The notes under the pieces: generated by a model
Database searches by the model: none
The model's input: the letters and a program-made list of their open reading frames with translations, nothing else
Told to the model about the DNA's origin: nothing
Position numbers and translations under genes: made by a program
Shown: in pieces, positions 28,661 to 38,469 of the stretch
Position numbering within the stretch: the first letter of the stretch is position 1
How the letters are laid out: every line of letters starts with the position of its first letter
Source of the DNA: Pseudoalteromonas rubra
Lineage (GTDB): Bacteria; Pseudomonadota; Gammaproteobacteria; Enterobacterales; Alteromonadaceae
Assembly: GCF_005886805.2 (NCBI RefSeq)
Contig: NZ_CP045429.1
Coordinates: forward strand, 2,388,501 to 2,452,500
DNA length: 64,000 nt
Direction: 5' to 3'

Positions 28661-30034
28661 TTATCTGACTTTAGCGTCAATCTCAGCTAAATCAGTCAGG
28701 TGACACGACTCACCGCTGTGGGTCTTAATTCCGTGCTCACCGAAATAATCACGCTGCGCCTGAACTAAGTGGCCATTGCTCGGCGTACTCAGTGTCGCGA
28801 AATAAGTTTGTGTAGAAGCCAGTACAGGGAACGCCAAGCCACTCTGAATTGCCTGACCAGCAATTTTACGTAAAGCATTGGCAGGCCCTTCTTGTGTATC
28901 CAGGAACTCAACGCCTTTAGCAATATCGTCCAGATAATCGGCTCTGATGATACACCCTGCACGCCATGTCTGAAGGGTTTTATCCAGATCAACTTTCCAC
29001 TGGTGCGATCTGGACGCGCCTTTGATCAGTGCCAAACCCTGACGATAACAAAGCAGGCTGGCAAAATAGAATGCATCTTTGAGTTCATCTAAATCAAGAT
29101 CTACACTGTTTGTTGCACGCTGAGCATACGTCATTTCTTTCGCTGCTGGTGTATCTATGGTGTTGGTCAAATGTCTGGCTTGCACAGCAGCCACCAAAGA
29201 CGGAACTGCGATCCCAAGCTCAAGCGCATTTTGTGCAGTCCAAAGACCCGTTCCCTTTGCACCCACTTTATTGTCAATTAGGTCAACCATAGGTTCATTC
29301 TGATCGCTTTCAAGGCTCAGAATATGGCTTGAAATAGCGAGCAGATAGCTGTTAAGCGGCCCTTCAGACCAGCTCTTAAACACCTCTGCTACCTGAGCAG
29401 GTGAGCGGCCGGTACCTATGCGTAACAGCTGATACATCTCTGCGATAAGCTGCATCAAGGCGTACTCAATACCATTGTGAACCATCTTCACAAAATGGCC
29501 ACTAGCCGACTGCCCAACACGTGCAAAGCAAGACTCACCATTGTGCGTGGCAGCCACTTTTTCGAACCAAGGAATTAAGCGCTCCCAGCCACCTTCTGAA
29601 CCACTGGCCATCATAGCAGGCCCATGTCGAGCCCCTTCTGCACCACCCGAAATCCCCATCGTGGCAAACTCGAACTTGTTCTGGTACTTAAGTTTGCGGG
29701 CAATACCATCTTTGTAGTTACTATTGCCACAATCGACAATGATGTCGCCTTTCTCGACACCCGCTTCAATTAAGTCCTGACACACCTTATCAACCAGCTC
29801 ACCAGCCGGTACCAGAAGCAAAACAGACCTTGGCGTATCCAATCGCTTAACCATGTCAGCAAGATCGGAAACGATGTGAAGGCGCTCGGCAATACCCGAC
29901 GACTGCGCGCAACTTAATAGCTCCGCTCCCGCGTCCGGGTTTTTATCATAGGCAACTAATGTCATGCCCTGTTCTATAAGATTTAGCGCGAGGTTTTTCC
30001 CCATCACACCCAAACCAACTAATGCAACTTGCAT
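28661..30034 (-). CDS. gnd: 6-phosphogluconate dehydrogenase, decarboxylating
   Basis: Oxidatively decarboxylates 6-phosphogluconate to ribulose 5-phosphate in the pentose phosphate pathway. The 457-residue protein has the Rossmann motif GLGVMGKNLALNL, the substrate loop GISGGAEGARHGPAMM and the catalytic HFVKMVHNGIEYALMQ. The ATG at 30034 has GGAGGAAA in front and gives the usual N-terminus; upstream in-frame residues to 30097 are not supported. It is divergent from pyk. Confidence 0.95.
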   Translation of the reverse strand: MQVALVGLGVMGKNLALNLIEQGMTLVAYDKNPDAGAELLSCAQSSGIAERLHIVSDLADMVKRLDTPRSVLLLVPAGELVDKVCQDLIEAGVEKGDIIVDCGNSNYKDGIARKLKYQNKFEFATMGISGGAEGARHGPAMMASGSEGGWERLIPWFEKVAATHNGESCFARVGQSASGHFVKMVHNGIEYALMQLIAEMYQLLRIGTGRSPAQVAEVFKSWSEGPLNSYLLAISSHILSLESDQNEPMVDLIDNKVGAKGTGLWTAQNALELGIAVPSLVAAVQARHLTNTIDTPAAKEMTYAQRATNSVDLDLDELKDAFYFASLLCYRQGLALIKGASRSHQWKVDLDKTLQTWRAGCIIRADYLDDIAKGVEFLDTQEGPANALRKIAGQAIQSGLAFPVLASTQTYFATLSTPSNGHLVQAQRDYFGEHGIKTHSGESCHLTDLAEIDAKVR

Positions 30035-30204
30035 TAAGTTTTCCTCCTCGGTAACAAATTCAATAGTCTTTCGGTAGCGTACCGTCATTATACCCAAGCT
30101 GAGTCGGATATAAAGCGTTCAGCTTACCTCACTGATCCCGCCTACCTGATTGTAAATTAATCAATTTTAGATAAGTACGGCATGTTATTGACAAAAAGTC
30201 GTGA

Positions 30205-30233
30205 TTGACGCCACCTGACACCGGTGTCATAAT
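30205..30233 (+). promoter_or_regulatory. pyk promoter with LacI-type operator in the spacer
   Basis: A -35 TTGACG (30205-30210) and a -10 CATAAT (30228-30233) are separated by 17 bases. A perfect 14-base palindrome, TGACACCGGTGTCA (30216-30229), fills the spacer and touches the -10. The central CCGG with TGACA arms is typical of LacI/GalR-family operators. A repressor bound here would exclude RNA polymerase. No LacI-type gene lies in the window. The rest of the 30035-30353 gap is AT-rich, with gnd upstream sequence. Confidence 0.65.
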
Positions 30234-30353
30234 CAGTTCATATAGATCATATAATTTAATTTGCATGTTAAAAAGGGCTATAAGATATTTCTTTCTTAAA
30301 ACCCAGCAAGTTATCCAGATAAAGTCACCGAGACAAGCCAACAGGAGAACCTG

Positions 30354-31787
30354 ATGCTTAGACGCACAAAGATTGTAGCAACACTAGGGCCAGCTACAGA
30401 TAGAGATAATAACTTAGAAAAAATCATTCGCGCAGGTGCAAACGTCGTTCGTTTGAACTTTTCCCACGGTGTCGCACAGGACCATAAAGACCGCGCAGAA
30501 GCAGTCAGGGAAATTGCAAAAAAATTGAACAAACACGTCGCAATACTGGCTGATTTGCAGGGTCCCAAAATTCGTGTTTCTACATTCAAAGACGGCAAAG
30601 TTAACCTAGACGTAGGTGCAAAGTTTACTCTAGACGCTGAACTTGAAAAAGGTGAAGGCACTATCGAGTCTGTCGGTATTGATTATAAAGAGCTACCAAA
30701 TGATGTAAATGCGGGCGATTTACTTCTGTTGAATGATGGTCTTATCCAGCTAACCGTAGATAACGTTGCGGGCAATAAAGTGCACTGTACGGTTACTGTC
30801 GGCGGTGTCCTGTCGAACAATAAGGGCATCAACCGATTGGGGGGTGGCCTGACAGCGCCTGCATTTACCGAAAAAGACAAAGAAGATTTACTTACTGCGA
30901 CTGAAATTGGCGTTGACTATATTGCCGTTTCATTCCCGCGCAGCGGCGACGACATGCGCTACGTTCGGGGCCTTGCTGAAAAAGCAGGATCAGACGCACA
31001 ACTACTGGCTAAGATTGAACGTGCAGAAGCCGTTGATTCAGTTGAAGCGATTGACGACATTGTATTAGCCTCAGACGCAGTGATGGTTGCACGGGGTGAT
31101 TTGGGTGTAGAAATTGGTGATGCGGCCTTGGTAGGCAAGCAAAAGCAAATCATTAGCCGTGCACGTTCACTCAACAGAACGGTTATCACTGCAACACAAA
31201 TGATGGAATCTATGATAGATAACCCGATGCCGACCCGTGCCGAAGTCATGGACGTAGCAAATGCGGTACTGGATGGCACTGATGCCGTAATGCTGTCAGC
31301 AGAAACAGCTGCAGGCGAATATCCGGAAGAAACCGTCGCAACGATGGCACGTGTTTGTCTTGGTGCTGAATCACAGCCACAAACACACATTTCAAGACAC
31401 CGACTGGATAGCATGTTTACTGATACATCAGAAACACTGGCCCTGTCAGCTATGTATGCGGCAAACCATCTGACTTCAGTAAAAGCCATCGTTGCACTGA
31501 CTGAGTCTGGAAATACATCTAAATTAATGTCGAGAATTAGCTCTGGCTTACCAATCTATTCACTTTCTCGACACGCCAGAACACTTGGCCAGACAGCGCT
31601 CTATCGGGGCGTTTATCCGGTTTATTTTGATTCTACTCAATGTAGTGGAGAATCAACCGTTCGCGATGCGCTAAATACACTGGTCGAAACAGGTGCGCTG
31701 GAACAAGGCGATACGGTGATCCTAACTCACGGTGACGTAATGGAAACCATTGGTGCGACCAATACAATGAAAATTGTCACCGTCTAG
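30354..31787 (+). CDS. pyk: Pyruvate kinase
   Basis: Makes pyruvate and ATP from phosphoenolpyruvate and ADP. The 477-residue protein begins [16 protein letters not shown] and contains [10 protein letters not shown], the catalytic-site [12 protein letters not shown], the signature [13 protein letters not shown] and [12 protein letters not shown]. Length and the [11 protein letters not shown] start fit a PykF/PykA-type enzyme; I cannot say which. It is divergent from gnd and sits behind a promoter with a LacI-type palindrome. Confidence 0.95.
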   Translation: MLRRTKIVATLGPATDRDNNLEKIIRAGANVVRLNFSHGVAQDHKDRAEAVREIAKKLNKHVAILADLQGPKIRVSTFKDGKVNLDVGAKFTLDAELEKGEGTIESVGIDYKELPNDVNAGDLLLLNDGLIQLTVDNVAGNKVHCTVTVGGVLSNNKGINRLGGGLTAPAFTEKDKEDLLTATEIGVDYIAVSFPRSGDDMRYVRGLAEKAGSDAQLLAKIERAEAVDSVEAIDDIVLASDAVMVARGDLGVEIGDAALVGKQKQIISRARSLNRTVITATQMMESMIDNPMPTRAEVMDVANAVLDGTDAVMLSAETAAGEYPEETVATMARVCLGAESQPQTHISRHRLDSMFTDTSETLALSAMYAANHLTSVKAIVALTESGNTSKLMSRISSGLPIYSLSRHARTLGQTALYRGVYPVYFDSTQCSGESTVRDALNTLVETGALEQGDTVILTHGDVMETIGATNTMKIVTV

Positions 31788-31796
31788 AAAGTCCGA

Positions 31797-31819
31797 GTCC
31801 GGGTGGCATTGCTGCCCGG
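31797..31819 (+). terminator. Possible terminator after pyk
   Basis: TCCGGG pairs with CCCGGA around an 11-base loop shortly after the pyk stop; the following T run is broken (TAACCCTTCCTT), so strength is uncertain. Confidence 0.4.
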
Positions 31820-31856
31820 ATAACCCTTCCTTCTCAATTCATCATCCAAAATCGGT

Positions 31857-32681
31857 CTAGCTTGCTAAAGCCGCTTTAACTTTGTCACGGTAGCTTCGGC
31901 TGACTTTTAACTCCTGGCCATTTTCTAACACCAACAAATACTCGCCACTGCTTTGTGTAACCAGCTTGCTGATCTGCTTGGTATTGACGATAGCTGAACG
32001 ATGAACACGCACAAATAATTTAGGGTCCAATTCCTGCTCAAGCTCTTTCATCGTTTTACGCAAAATATGAGTCTGACCGTCAGAGCAGTGCAAACACATG
32101 TAATCTCCGGCAGCATCAATCCATTGAATAGAGGCAGCTGATACTCGAATGATTTCCCCCTGCTCTTTTACCGCAATCGACTCTGGATACTTTTTGTCTT
32201 CAATGGTGTCACCAGTAGCCAATTTACGCAGAATTTCTTCGCAGTTATTGCCTGTGATACCGGCAACGAAGCTGGCGAGCTTTTTCTTGTGAGCATTATC
32301 TTGTTGTGTTTTCAAATAGCTATGCACTTTTTCAACCGCCTGTTTTAGTCTGTTGTCATCTACGGGCTTTAGGATGTAATCTAAAGCATGAATTTCAAAG
32401 GCTTTTACTGCATAATGATCAAAAGCAGTGACAAACACGATGGCCGGCAACGGCTTAACACTCTCACTGAGCGCTCTGGCCACTTCAAACCCATTCATGG
32501 TTGGCATTTGAATATCGAGAAATACCAGATCGATTTGTTGATTGGCGCATAACTCAAGCGCTTGCTCCCCTGAGCTGCACAACTCGATAACGTCTATGTC
32601 TTCTATCTGTTTTAAGCGCACAGCCAGGCCTTTTCTGGCTAGGGACTCATCGTCTACTATTAGCGTTCTGATTTTGCTCAT
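31857..32681 (-). CDS. LytTR-family response regulator
   Basis: A 274-residue two-component regulator. The receiver domain (1-120) has the acidic pocket VDDE, phosphoacceptor D56 in LVFLDIQMP, and the K in LKPVDD. The C-terminal LytTR DNA-binding domain (about 175-272) shows the usual FVRVHRSAIVN and ENGQELKVSRSY. The ATG at 32681 (MSKIRTLIVDDE) is chosen for its GAGAAG and canonical N-terminus. It follows the sensor kinase by four bases, so they form one operon. Targets are unknown; LytTR regulators often control membrane or carbon-metabolism genes. Confidence 0.9.
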   Translation of the reverse strand: MSKIRTLIVDDESLARKGLAVRLKQIEDIDVIELCSSGEQALELCANQQIDLVFLDIQMPTMNGFEVARALSESVKPLPAIVFVTAFDHYAVKAFEIHALDYILKPVDDNRLKQAVEKVHSYLKTQQDNAHKKKLASFVAGITGNNCEEILRKLATGDTIEDKKYPESIAVKEQGEIIRVSAASIQWIDAAGDYMCLHCSDGQTHILRKTMKELEQELDPKLFVRVHRSAIVNTKQISKLVTQSSGEYLLVLENGQELKVSRSYRDKVKAALAS

Positions 32682-32685
32682 TACT

Positions 32686-33756
32686 TTACTTCTCAGCCTT
32701 TTCAAAAGGAACTCGTATATTCACCTTCAATCCAGAAGGCGTATTGTGCGCAAGCACAAATGAATAATTATTTTCGTATAATGTTCTTAGTCTGTCCTGG
32801 GTATTGGCAATACCTACCCCCTGGACATTGCTCAACTGGCCATTTTCTATGGACGCACCCGGCCCGTTATCACCTACCTCTAACAATAGCTCATTGGCAA
32901 AAACCTGAGCTCTTATCTCGATTTTGCCACCACTGGCCATATGCGCAATAGCATATTTGATTGAGTTTTCAATTAACGGTTGCATGATCAGACTAGGCAC
33001 CAGTGCTTGTTTGGCTTCTTCAGTGATATCAAAAACCACTTCAAGACGTTCATCAAAGCGCACCTTCTCAATATTCAAATACAATTTGAGTGCATGCAAC
33101 TCCTGCTCTAGCGGTACTTTTTTTATTGGGTCTGTATTTAATGTATAACGCAGGAAATCGCTCAGCCTGGACACCATTTGATTGGCATCTTTATTCTCTT
33201 CAACCAGTACCAGCGTTGAAATGGCATTGAGTGTATTAAAAAGAAAGTGGGGATTTAGCTGGTAACGCAGCATTTTAAGTTGCGCTTCGTGGGCCATTGT
33301 ATTAGCTTTCAGTGCCTTCTGTCGTTCACTTTGCAGCAGCTGATAGTACTTAATACCGAAATATAGACCACTCCAACACAAAATAATGTAAACAGAATCC
33401 AAACCTTGCTGAAGGTAGTAATACCATTCTTCGGGCCTGTATCCATGCCGGTAAATTTCCCACATGTTAAACTTCTGAACGACAGACCAAAGTGTGCCTG
33501 TCAGGTAAGAGGTGCTAAAAACAACAAAGATAAGCAATAATGGTTTTGCGTTCCATACTTTACGGTAGAGATAACGCAATGGCACTGTCATCAGACAACC
33601 TGCATAGGCGTTTAGCACGATCACAAAAACGTAAATATCGCGCATTTCGAATACTTTTGACCCTATGTAGTTTACCAATGCATAGCCAATCCAGCCTGCA
33701 ATTTGTAAAACCCAGAAAAATCGCTGTCGATTATCGACCAGAGCTTGCCACTTCAA
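32686..33756 (-). CDS. LytS/YehU-type sensor histidine kinase
   Basis: A 356-residue inner-membrane kinase. Four helices in the first 135 residues (about 14-32, 42-62, 72-92, 120-137) form a membrane sensor without a sizeable periplasmic domain. The His_kinase domain has phosphoacceptor H170 in RYQLNPHFLFNTLN, and the ATPase domain has PSLIMQPLIENSIKYA (N box) and DNGPG (G box). It partners the LytTR regulator four bases downstream. Confidence 0.9.
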   Translation of the reverse strand: MKWQALVDNRQRFFWVLQIAGWIGYALVNYIGSKVFEMRDIYVFVIVLNAYAGCLMTVPLRYLYRKVWNAKPLLLIFVVFSTSYLTGTLWSVVQKFNMWEIYRHGYRPEEWYYYLQQGLDSVYIILCWSGLYFGIKYYQLLQSERQKALKANTMAHEAQLKMLRYQLNPHFLFNTLNAISTLVLVEENKDANQMVSRLSDFLRYTLNTDPIKKVPLEQELHALKLYLNIEKVRFDERLEVVFDITEEAKQALVPSLIMQPLIENSIKYAIAHMASGGKIEIRAQVFANELLLEVGDNGPGASIENGQLSNVQGVGIANTQDRLRTLYENNYSFVLAHNTPSGLKVNIRVPFEKAEK

Positions 33757-33887
33757 ACGTTTATAACCTCTTAAGACTTAGCCAAATTATATCCTATGGC
33801 AGCCCCATTCAACAGCGCCAGCGGTCTTACTTTTTTAACGGTTAAACGCAAATCGACAGAGTGAAAATATGATTTTTAGGCAAGAAA

Positions 33888-33907
33888 AAAGGCCCTGACG
33901 GACCTTT
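33888..33907 (-). terminator. Terminator after the amidohydrolase pair
   Basis: On the minus strand, AAAGGTCC pairs with GGGCCTTT (one G-U pair) around a four-base loop, followed by T residues, just downstream of the second amidohydrolase-like gene. Confidence 0.65.
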
Positions 33908-33920
33908 ATCGATATCTTGA

Positions 33921-35168
33921 TTACTTAGTATACGCGCGAGGCATATCGGAGTCTGTGGTATAGCGGTCTCTTAGTTTATCGTGACGAGATTCTGTACTCA
34001 CTTCTTCACCATTGATCCAGAGTTTATCTAAGGTTGTAGTAAACTCAAATGGGTCGGCGCTCCAAAGTACCAAATCAGCACGCTGGCCAGAGGCAATCTT
34101 ACCCCCGTCCAGGTCAAATACATCTGCAATATTGCTACTGACCGCTTTTAGCGCCCCTTCGTAACTCATACCATGTGCGACAGCAATACCCGCATCGAAG
34201 CGCAGCTGATACAAATTGTGCGCCCCTTCAAATGCAAAACCAGACAACAGCACTTTTACGCCAGCACGCTCAAGCTCTCCGGCGTTGGTCAGATCAGCAT
34301 GTAATGAGCTAAAGCTGGTTGGCAAATTAGACACTGCACTGATAACCACAGGAACATTCGCCTTAGCGATTTCCTCTTTAACCAGAACAGCGTCATTCAC
34401 GCCCCAAAGAACCAGGTTAAGGCCAAACTGCTCTTTCACCTTCAATACTTCAAGGATGTCAGATGCGCGTTCTACGCCAACAACAACTGGCATTTCACCT
34501 TTCAATACTGCGGTCAGTACCTGCTCTTCCTGGCTTGGCTTCTTCGCTGCTTTCTTATCGTCTTTCTTGCCCTTATCAGACAGCTTTTGCTGCTGACCTT
34601 CAAGCTTTTCTGCCAGGGTTTTGTATTTCATTGCACGCGACCCGGTGCTGCTTGCATCCATGTCAACCAACAATGCAGTGCGCGTCTTCAGTACACTGTC
34701 AAACTCTCCGGATAAGTCCACTACAAAGGCTAACCCTTTGAAAATGCTCTTTCCGCCATGTGGCATTACTACATTTTGCGTGATACCGCCTTTGCGACCA
34801 TATGGGATCAACGACGAACGAGGGTTGAATGCCGGGCTGGCATCAAAATCCACGTCGGCTTTATCATCACCTGCATCTCTTGAGCCGGCCACTGCGCTCA
34901 CTTCAACCAGTCCTAGCTGGTTCATTGAACCAATAAAACCAGGCGTAAGAACTCGGCCTTGTGCATCAATCGTCACATCGGCCTCGATACTCGTTGGGTT
35001 AATCGCAGTGATGGTGCCGTCTTCAATTACCACAGTTGCCCCTTCCAGGGTACCCGCGTCAGTCAATGTGTGAACCTTAGCATTGGTGATCGCCGTGATC
35101 TGAGCAAATGCGGCTGAAGAAGCCAGCAATGCACTGGTCAATAAAGAAATCTTAAACTTATTCATCAT
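33921..35168 (-). CDS. Exported amidohydrolase-like protein lacking metal ligands
   Basis: A 415-residue protein with a signal peptide (cut near SSAAFA). The small composite beta domain (residues 22-80 and 360-400, ending SGQRADLVLWSADPFEF) is that of imidazolonepropionase-type amidohydrolases. However, the place of the metal-binding H-x-H after the first beta strand reads GFIGSMNQLGL, and no later His-His-Asp set is visible, so it is probably catalytically dead. A Lys-rich insertion lies at about 195-215. It follows the intact paralogue by seven bases, so the two proteins may work together. The ATG at 35165, three bases in, has better spacing to AGGAG and may be the real start. Confidence 0.8.
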   Translation of the reverse strand: MMNKFKISLLTSALLASSAAFAQITAITNAKVHTLTDAGTLEGATVVIEDGTITAINPTSIEADVTIDAQGRVLTPGFIGSMNQLGLVEVSAVAGSRDAGDDKADVDFDASPAFNPRSSLIPYGRKGGITQNVVMPHGGKSIFKGLAFVVDLSGEFDSVLKTRTALLVDMDASSTGSRAMKYKTLAEKLEGQQQKLSDKGKKDDKKAAKKPSQEEQVLTAVLKGEMPVVVGVERASDILEVLKVKEQFGLNLVLWGVNDAVLVKEEIAKANVPVVISAVSNLPTSFSSLHADLTNAGELERAGVKVLLSGFAFEGAHNLYQLRFDAGIAVAHGMSYEGALKAVSSNIADVFDLDGGKIASGQRADLVLWSADPFEFTTTLDKLWINGEEVSTESRHDKLRDRYTTDSDMPRAYTK

Positions 35169-35175
35169 TTACTCC

Positions 35176-36561
35176 TTAGCGCTGACCCAGCATAAAATCA
35201 CTCACCGCCTGATATTTCTCATCGAAGCGGTCATATACTTTGGCACCGTCGATGTAGACGGTTTCGGCTTTAGAATAAACGCTAAATGGATTGCGGTCCC
35301 AGATAACAATATCCGCTTGCTTACCTTGTTTGACCGACCCGGTCTTTTCTTCGATACCGAGCGATTTAGCCGCATTATATGTGATCCATTTAATGGCATC
35401 TTGCTCTTTAAGCGAGAATCCGGCCTGGTTCGCAGTGTTCATGATTTTGGCAGCTTCATGATTCAAACGTTGGATTGTGGTGTCTGAATCAGAGTGAACA
35501 ACGGCACATGAATTTTTAACGGCATCCACGATGGCAACGTTTTCAGGAACCATGTCATATGCTTCCATTTTGAAGCCCCACCAATCAGGCCACAATGCGG
35601 CACAATTACCATTCTCGGCAAGCAGATCAGCGACTTTATAAGCTTCAATACCATGGTGGAAAGTACCCGAGTGATAATTAAACTCTTTAGAGAGGTCGAT
35701 CATCATGGCCATTTCTTCCGCTTTATAGCAGTGATTGTGGATCAGGATTTCACCGTCAAGCACACCACGGAGCGTATCCAAACGAATGTCACGTTTTGGT
35801 GCATCCGGGTTCAGTCCTGCCGCATAAGCCGCATCATATTGTTCCCAAGCCTGTTTGTATTCGCTCGCCTCAGCCCAGGCAGCACGATATCCCGCCATGT
35901 TACCCATACGCGTATAAGGTGCGACGCCCTTACCACCATAAACACGTTTCGGGTTTTCACCACACGCCATTTTCAGACCATAGGGTGCATCCGGAAACTT
36001 CATGCCTTGCATAGTTGGTGATGGCACGTTCTTCAGCGTTACACTGCGACCGCCAAACAGGTTGGCAGAGCCGGGCAGGATCTGTAAGGTGGTGATCCCG
36101 CCTTCACGCGCCCGGTTAAAGCCCGGGTCCTGTGGCCAAACTGAGTGCTCAACCCATACCTGGGCTGTATTCGGCTTGGTGATCTCGTTACCGTCTGCAT
36201 GAGACTCTACAGAAGGGCTTGGATAAGCACCCAGATGTGAATGCACATCAATAATACCTGGTGTGACCCATTTGCCCTGAGCATCTATGGTCACGTCAGC
36301 CTGAGCGGACAGGTCTTTACCAACCTGGCTGATTTTGCCGTCTTTAAGCAATACATCCGTGTCTTCCAACAGCTCGCCTGTACCTGTCAGTACAGTTGCA
36401 TTGGTGATTAAAGTGGAGCCTGAGCTATGAGGCTGGTAGGTACTTGGGTATGGATTTTTATCAATGGTGACTTTTTCTTTCTGAGGGCCTTTGTCCTGGC
36501 ACCCTAAAAGAACTGTACTTAATGCAAGTACAATCGCCGTCGGCTTGAATTTTTGCATCAT
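35176..36561 (-). CDS. Amidohydrolase lipoprotein, metal-dependent
   Basis: A 461-residue member of the amidohydrolase superfamily (imidazolonepropionase-like). An N-terminal lipobox, LSTVLLGC, predicts a lipoprotein outside the cytoplasm. The metal centre looks complete: IDVHSHLG (H-x-H), ILIHNHC, GTFHHG and a late Asp in VVHSDSD. The C-terminus returns to the beta domain with GKQADIVIWDRNPF. The substrate is unknown; exported relatives include peptidases and prolidase-like enzymes. It is the first gene of a two-gene operon with an inactive-looking paralogue. Confidence 0.85.
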   Translation of the reverse strand: MMQKFKPTAIVLALSTVLLGCQDKGPQKEKVTIDKNPYPSTYQPHSSGSTLITNATVLTGTGELLEDTDVLLKDGKISQVGKDLSAQADVTIDAQGKWVTPGIIDVHSHLGAYPSPSVESHADGNEITKPNTAQVWVEHSVWPQDPGFNRAREGGITTLQILPGSANLFGGRSVTLKNVPSPTMQGMKFPDAPYGLKMACGENPKRVYGGKGVAPYTRMGNMAGYRAAWAEASEYKQAWEQYDAAYAAGLNPDAPKRDIRLDTLRGVLDGEILIHNHCYKAEEMAMMIDLSKEFNYHSGTFHHGIEAYKVADLLAENGNCAALWPDWWGFKMEAYDMVPENVAIVDAVKNSCAVVHSDSDTTIQRLNHEAAKIMNTANQAGFSLKEQDAIKWITYNAAKSLGIEEKTGSVKQGKQADIVIWDRNPFSVYSKAETVYIDGAKVYDRFDEKYQAVSDFMLGQR

Positions 36562-37178
36562 ATTTCTCTTATTGTTCTGCGTGATTGATCACCCCGCAGA
36601 GTATTGGCTTACAATTGACGTAAAATTGCAACTAAGTTTCGACAGTTCACAATATAGCTCGGCCATCTGCACATTTCGAGTTTTCTCCCTGCAATAGAGA
36701 CTAAGCTGACTTTAATACACCTGCTGTTGGCTGTAATGGCATTCTTGGAGTCAAGCATATCCGCTTGATCATCCCCTATTTTTTCTACATCAATGCAGCG
36801 AATCCAAGTGTGATTCCTAAAGGTGTTGCAAACTCAGTACAGCGCATATTGTCGGCAGTATGCAATGTCGACAAACCTATATTGCAGTCACAACCAGAGA
36901 GATATCGACATACTTTTGACACAGGTATTAATCTAAGCTCAATTAAAGGAAAACATCACTATAATGAAACAAAGAAAAATAGTTAATCGAAAAAAAACTG
37001 CCCTGACAAAACACATTATTCTCTTACGTCTGAAACAACTATAGCATTAAAATCAATTTGTTACTTAGCACTTTTACAGCAGACATAGTTACTTACATTC
37101 GGTTATTTCATGGTTACAGCATTTTGCAGCATTCGCATTAATACTTGTTGTGAGCTTTGTATAAATCTGGAGAAGATC
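36562..37178. other. Long intergenic region
   Basis: This 617-base gap lies between two divergently transcribed genes and must hold both promoters. It is AT-rich toward its right end (from about 36940). I see no tRNA, strong hairpin or convincing gene; a short frame at about 36765-36986 lacks a ribosome-binding site and a recognisable product. Confidence 0.5.
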
Positions 37179-37538
37179 ATGAAACTTGCCGCGACTTTAG
37201 TGCTTTCCCCTCTGCTTCTGGCCACCAGCATGGCTGCCAGTGCAGGAGACATAGAATTTGTAGGAGCAGACAACAGCATCGCGACACAGCTATGTGTCGC
37301 AGTAGGAACTAACCACCGCCTGACTTTAATTAAAAAACTAACGGAGCATCGTATCAGCCGCTCTATTGTTGCCAATAAACTCACCTGCAACGAGATGCCA
37401 GTGCCTCAGTTTGCCAAGAAATTTGGCCTGCATAAAACTGCGGGGCTGCTTAATATCGACTTTACGACTGACACGTCAATCACAGACATAGCGATGACCG
37501 AAAACACACAGACAATCGTCATTTCTGGTTCCAGATAA
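37179..37538 (+). CDS. Small exported protein, DUF3718-like
   Basis: A 119-residue protein with a clear signal peptide (MKLAATLVLSPLLLATSMAASA), so the mature protein of about 97 residues is periplasmic or secreted. It has two cysteines (in QLCVAVG and KLTCNEM) that could form a disulphide. The pattern of a short exported protein with LCVAV...C resembles the DUF3718 family of Alteromonadales, but that match is from memory. GGAGAAG precedes the ATG at 37179. Function unknown. Confidence 0.65.
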   Translation: MKLAATLVLSPLLLATSMAASAGDIEFVGADNSIATQLCVAVGTNHRLTLIKKLTEHRISRSIVANKLTCNEMPVPQFAKKFGLHKTAGLLNIDFTTDTSITDIAMTENTQTIVISGSR

Positions 37539-37641
37539 GTGTCAGCCATCCATTCGGCGCATCGTGAACTGCTTATTCCCAGCACGATGCGTCCATATAA
37601 ATGGTTTTATCCAATCTAAATGACCCAACACAAGGTGGCCT

Positions 37642-38334
37642 TTAGACCAAAGCTGCAATGAGCCCAAACAAGCCACCGAAGACACCACCCCAAACCACCA
37701 ACCAGCCAAGGTGCGTGTGGATCATATCCTGAACAATACTTTTGACCATCGCTGGCGTGAGTTCTTCCAAACGCTCTTCAACAGCATGTTCAATGGCTAC
37801 TTTTACGGCATCAACCGACTGCCCGCTACTCAGTAGGCCAGACAGTTGCTGCTGAAAATCTTCCCCTTCACTGATTTCAAACAAGGCTTCTTTCATTTTA
37901 TCGGTGAAGCTGTCTTTCATCGGCTCAATCGCTTCTTTACCGCCCACCATGGCCAACATAGCCCCAAATTGAGAAGCCTCTATCACCTGTACCAATTTAT
38001 TGAATGCAGGTGACAAGTCGGTTTGCGTAATGACTGGCTTCAGATCCAGCTGAATCTCATTTTTTTGTGCGAAACTACGCAACTTATCTTCGTTAAAGAA
38101 CTCTTCGAGTATCAGTTTACGAATGGCGCTTTTAAATTCTTTAAACTTAATGGTGATCACGCCCGACCCATACAGACCCGGCACTTTCTCAAACAGCATG
38201 TGTATTGCAAGCCAGTTTGTCACGGCCCCCGACAAGGCAAACAAGCCCATAGTCCATAACACATCTATCTTTAATAACCAGCCAAGCAGTACAACCACAG
38301 CGGCCAGGATATTCGTCGCTAAACTTTTACTCAT
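37642..38334 (-). CDS. DUF445 family membrane protein
   Basis: A 230-residue protein with two N-terminal helices (about 7-22 and 27-45), the family-typical SGAVTNWLAIHMLFEKVPGLYGSGVI, a long helical soluble middle, and a C-terminal helix (about 208-228). DUF445 (YjiN-like) proteins are poorly understood. It is alone on the minus strand and divergent from the kinase-fold gene at 38470. Confidence 0.85.
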   Translation of the reverse strand: MSKSLATNILAAVVVLLGWLLKIDVLWTMGLFALSGAVTNWLAIHMLFEKVPGLYGSGVITIKFKEFKSAIRKLILEEFFNEDKLRSFAQKNEIQLDLKPVITQTDLSPAFNKLVQVIEASQFGAMLAMVGGKEAIEPMKDSFTDKMKEALFEISEGEDFQQQLSGLLSSGQSVDAVKVAIEHAVEERLEELTPAMVKSIVQDMIHTHLGWLVVWGGVFGGLFGLIAALV

Positions 38335-38469
38335 CAGTGCCTCTTATGATCTGAGTATTTTGCCCGGCCGCATATTGTAGTGAATTTAAATCTCGCTACA
38401 AGTATTTGTGTTATAGCAAAAATCGGCCATAGTTTAGACTATGTGTGGTACTCAAACCTTGGCGGGACT

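Noticed and set aside
36765..36986. Plus-strand 73-residue frame in the 617-base gap
   Set aside because: No ribosome-binding site, unremarkable composition and no recognisable motif; left as intergenic.
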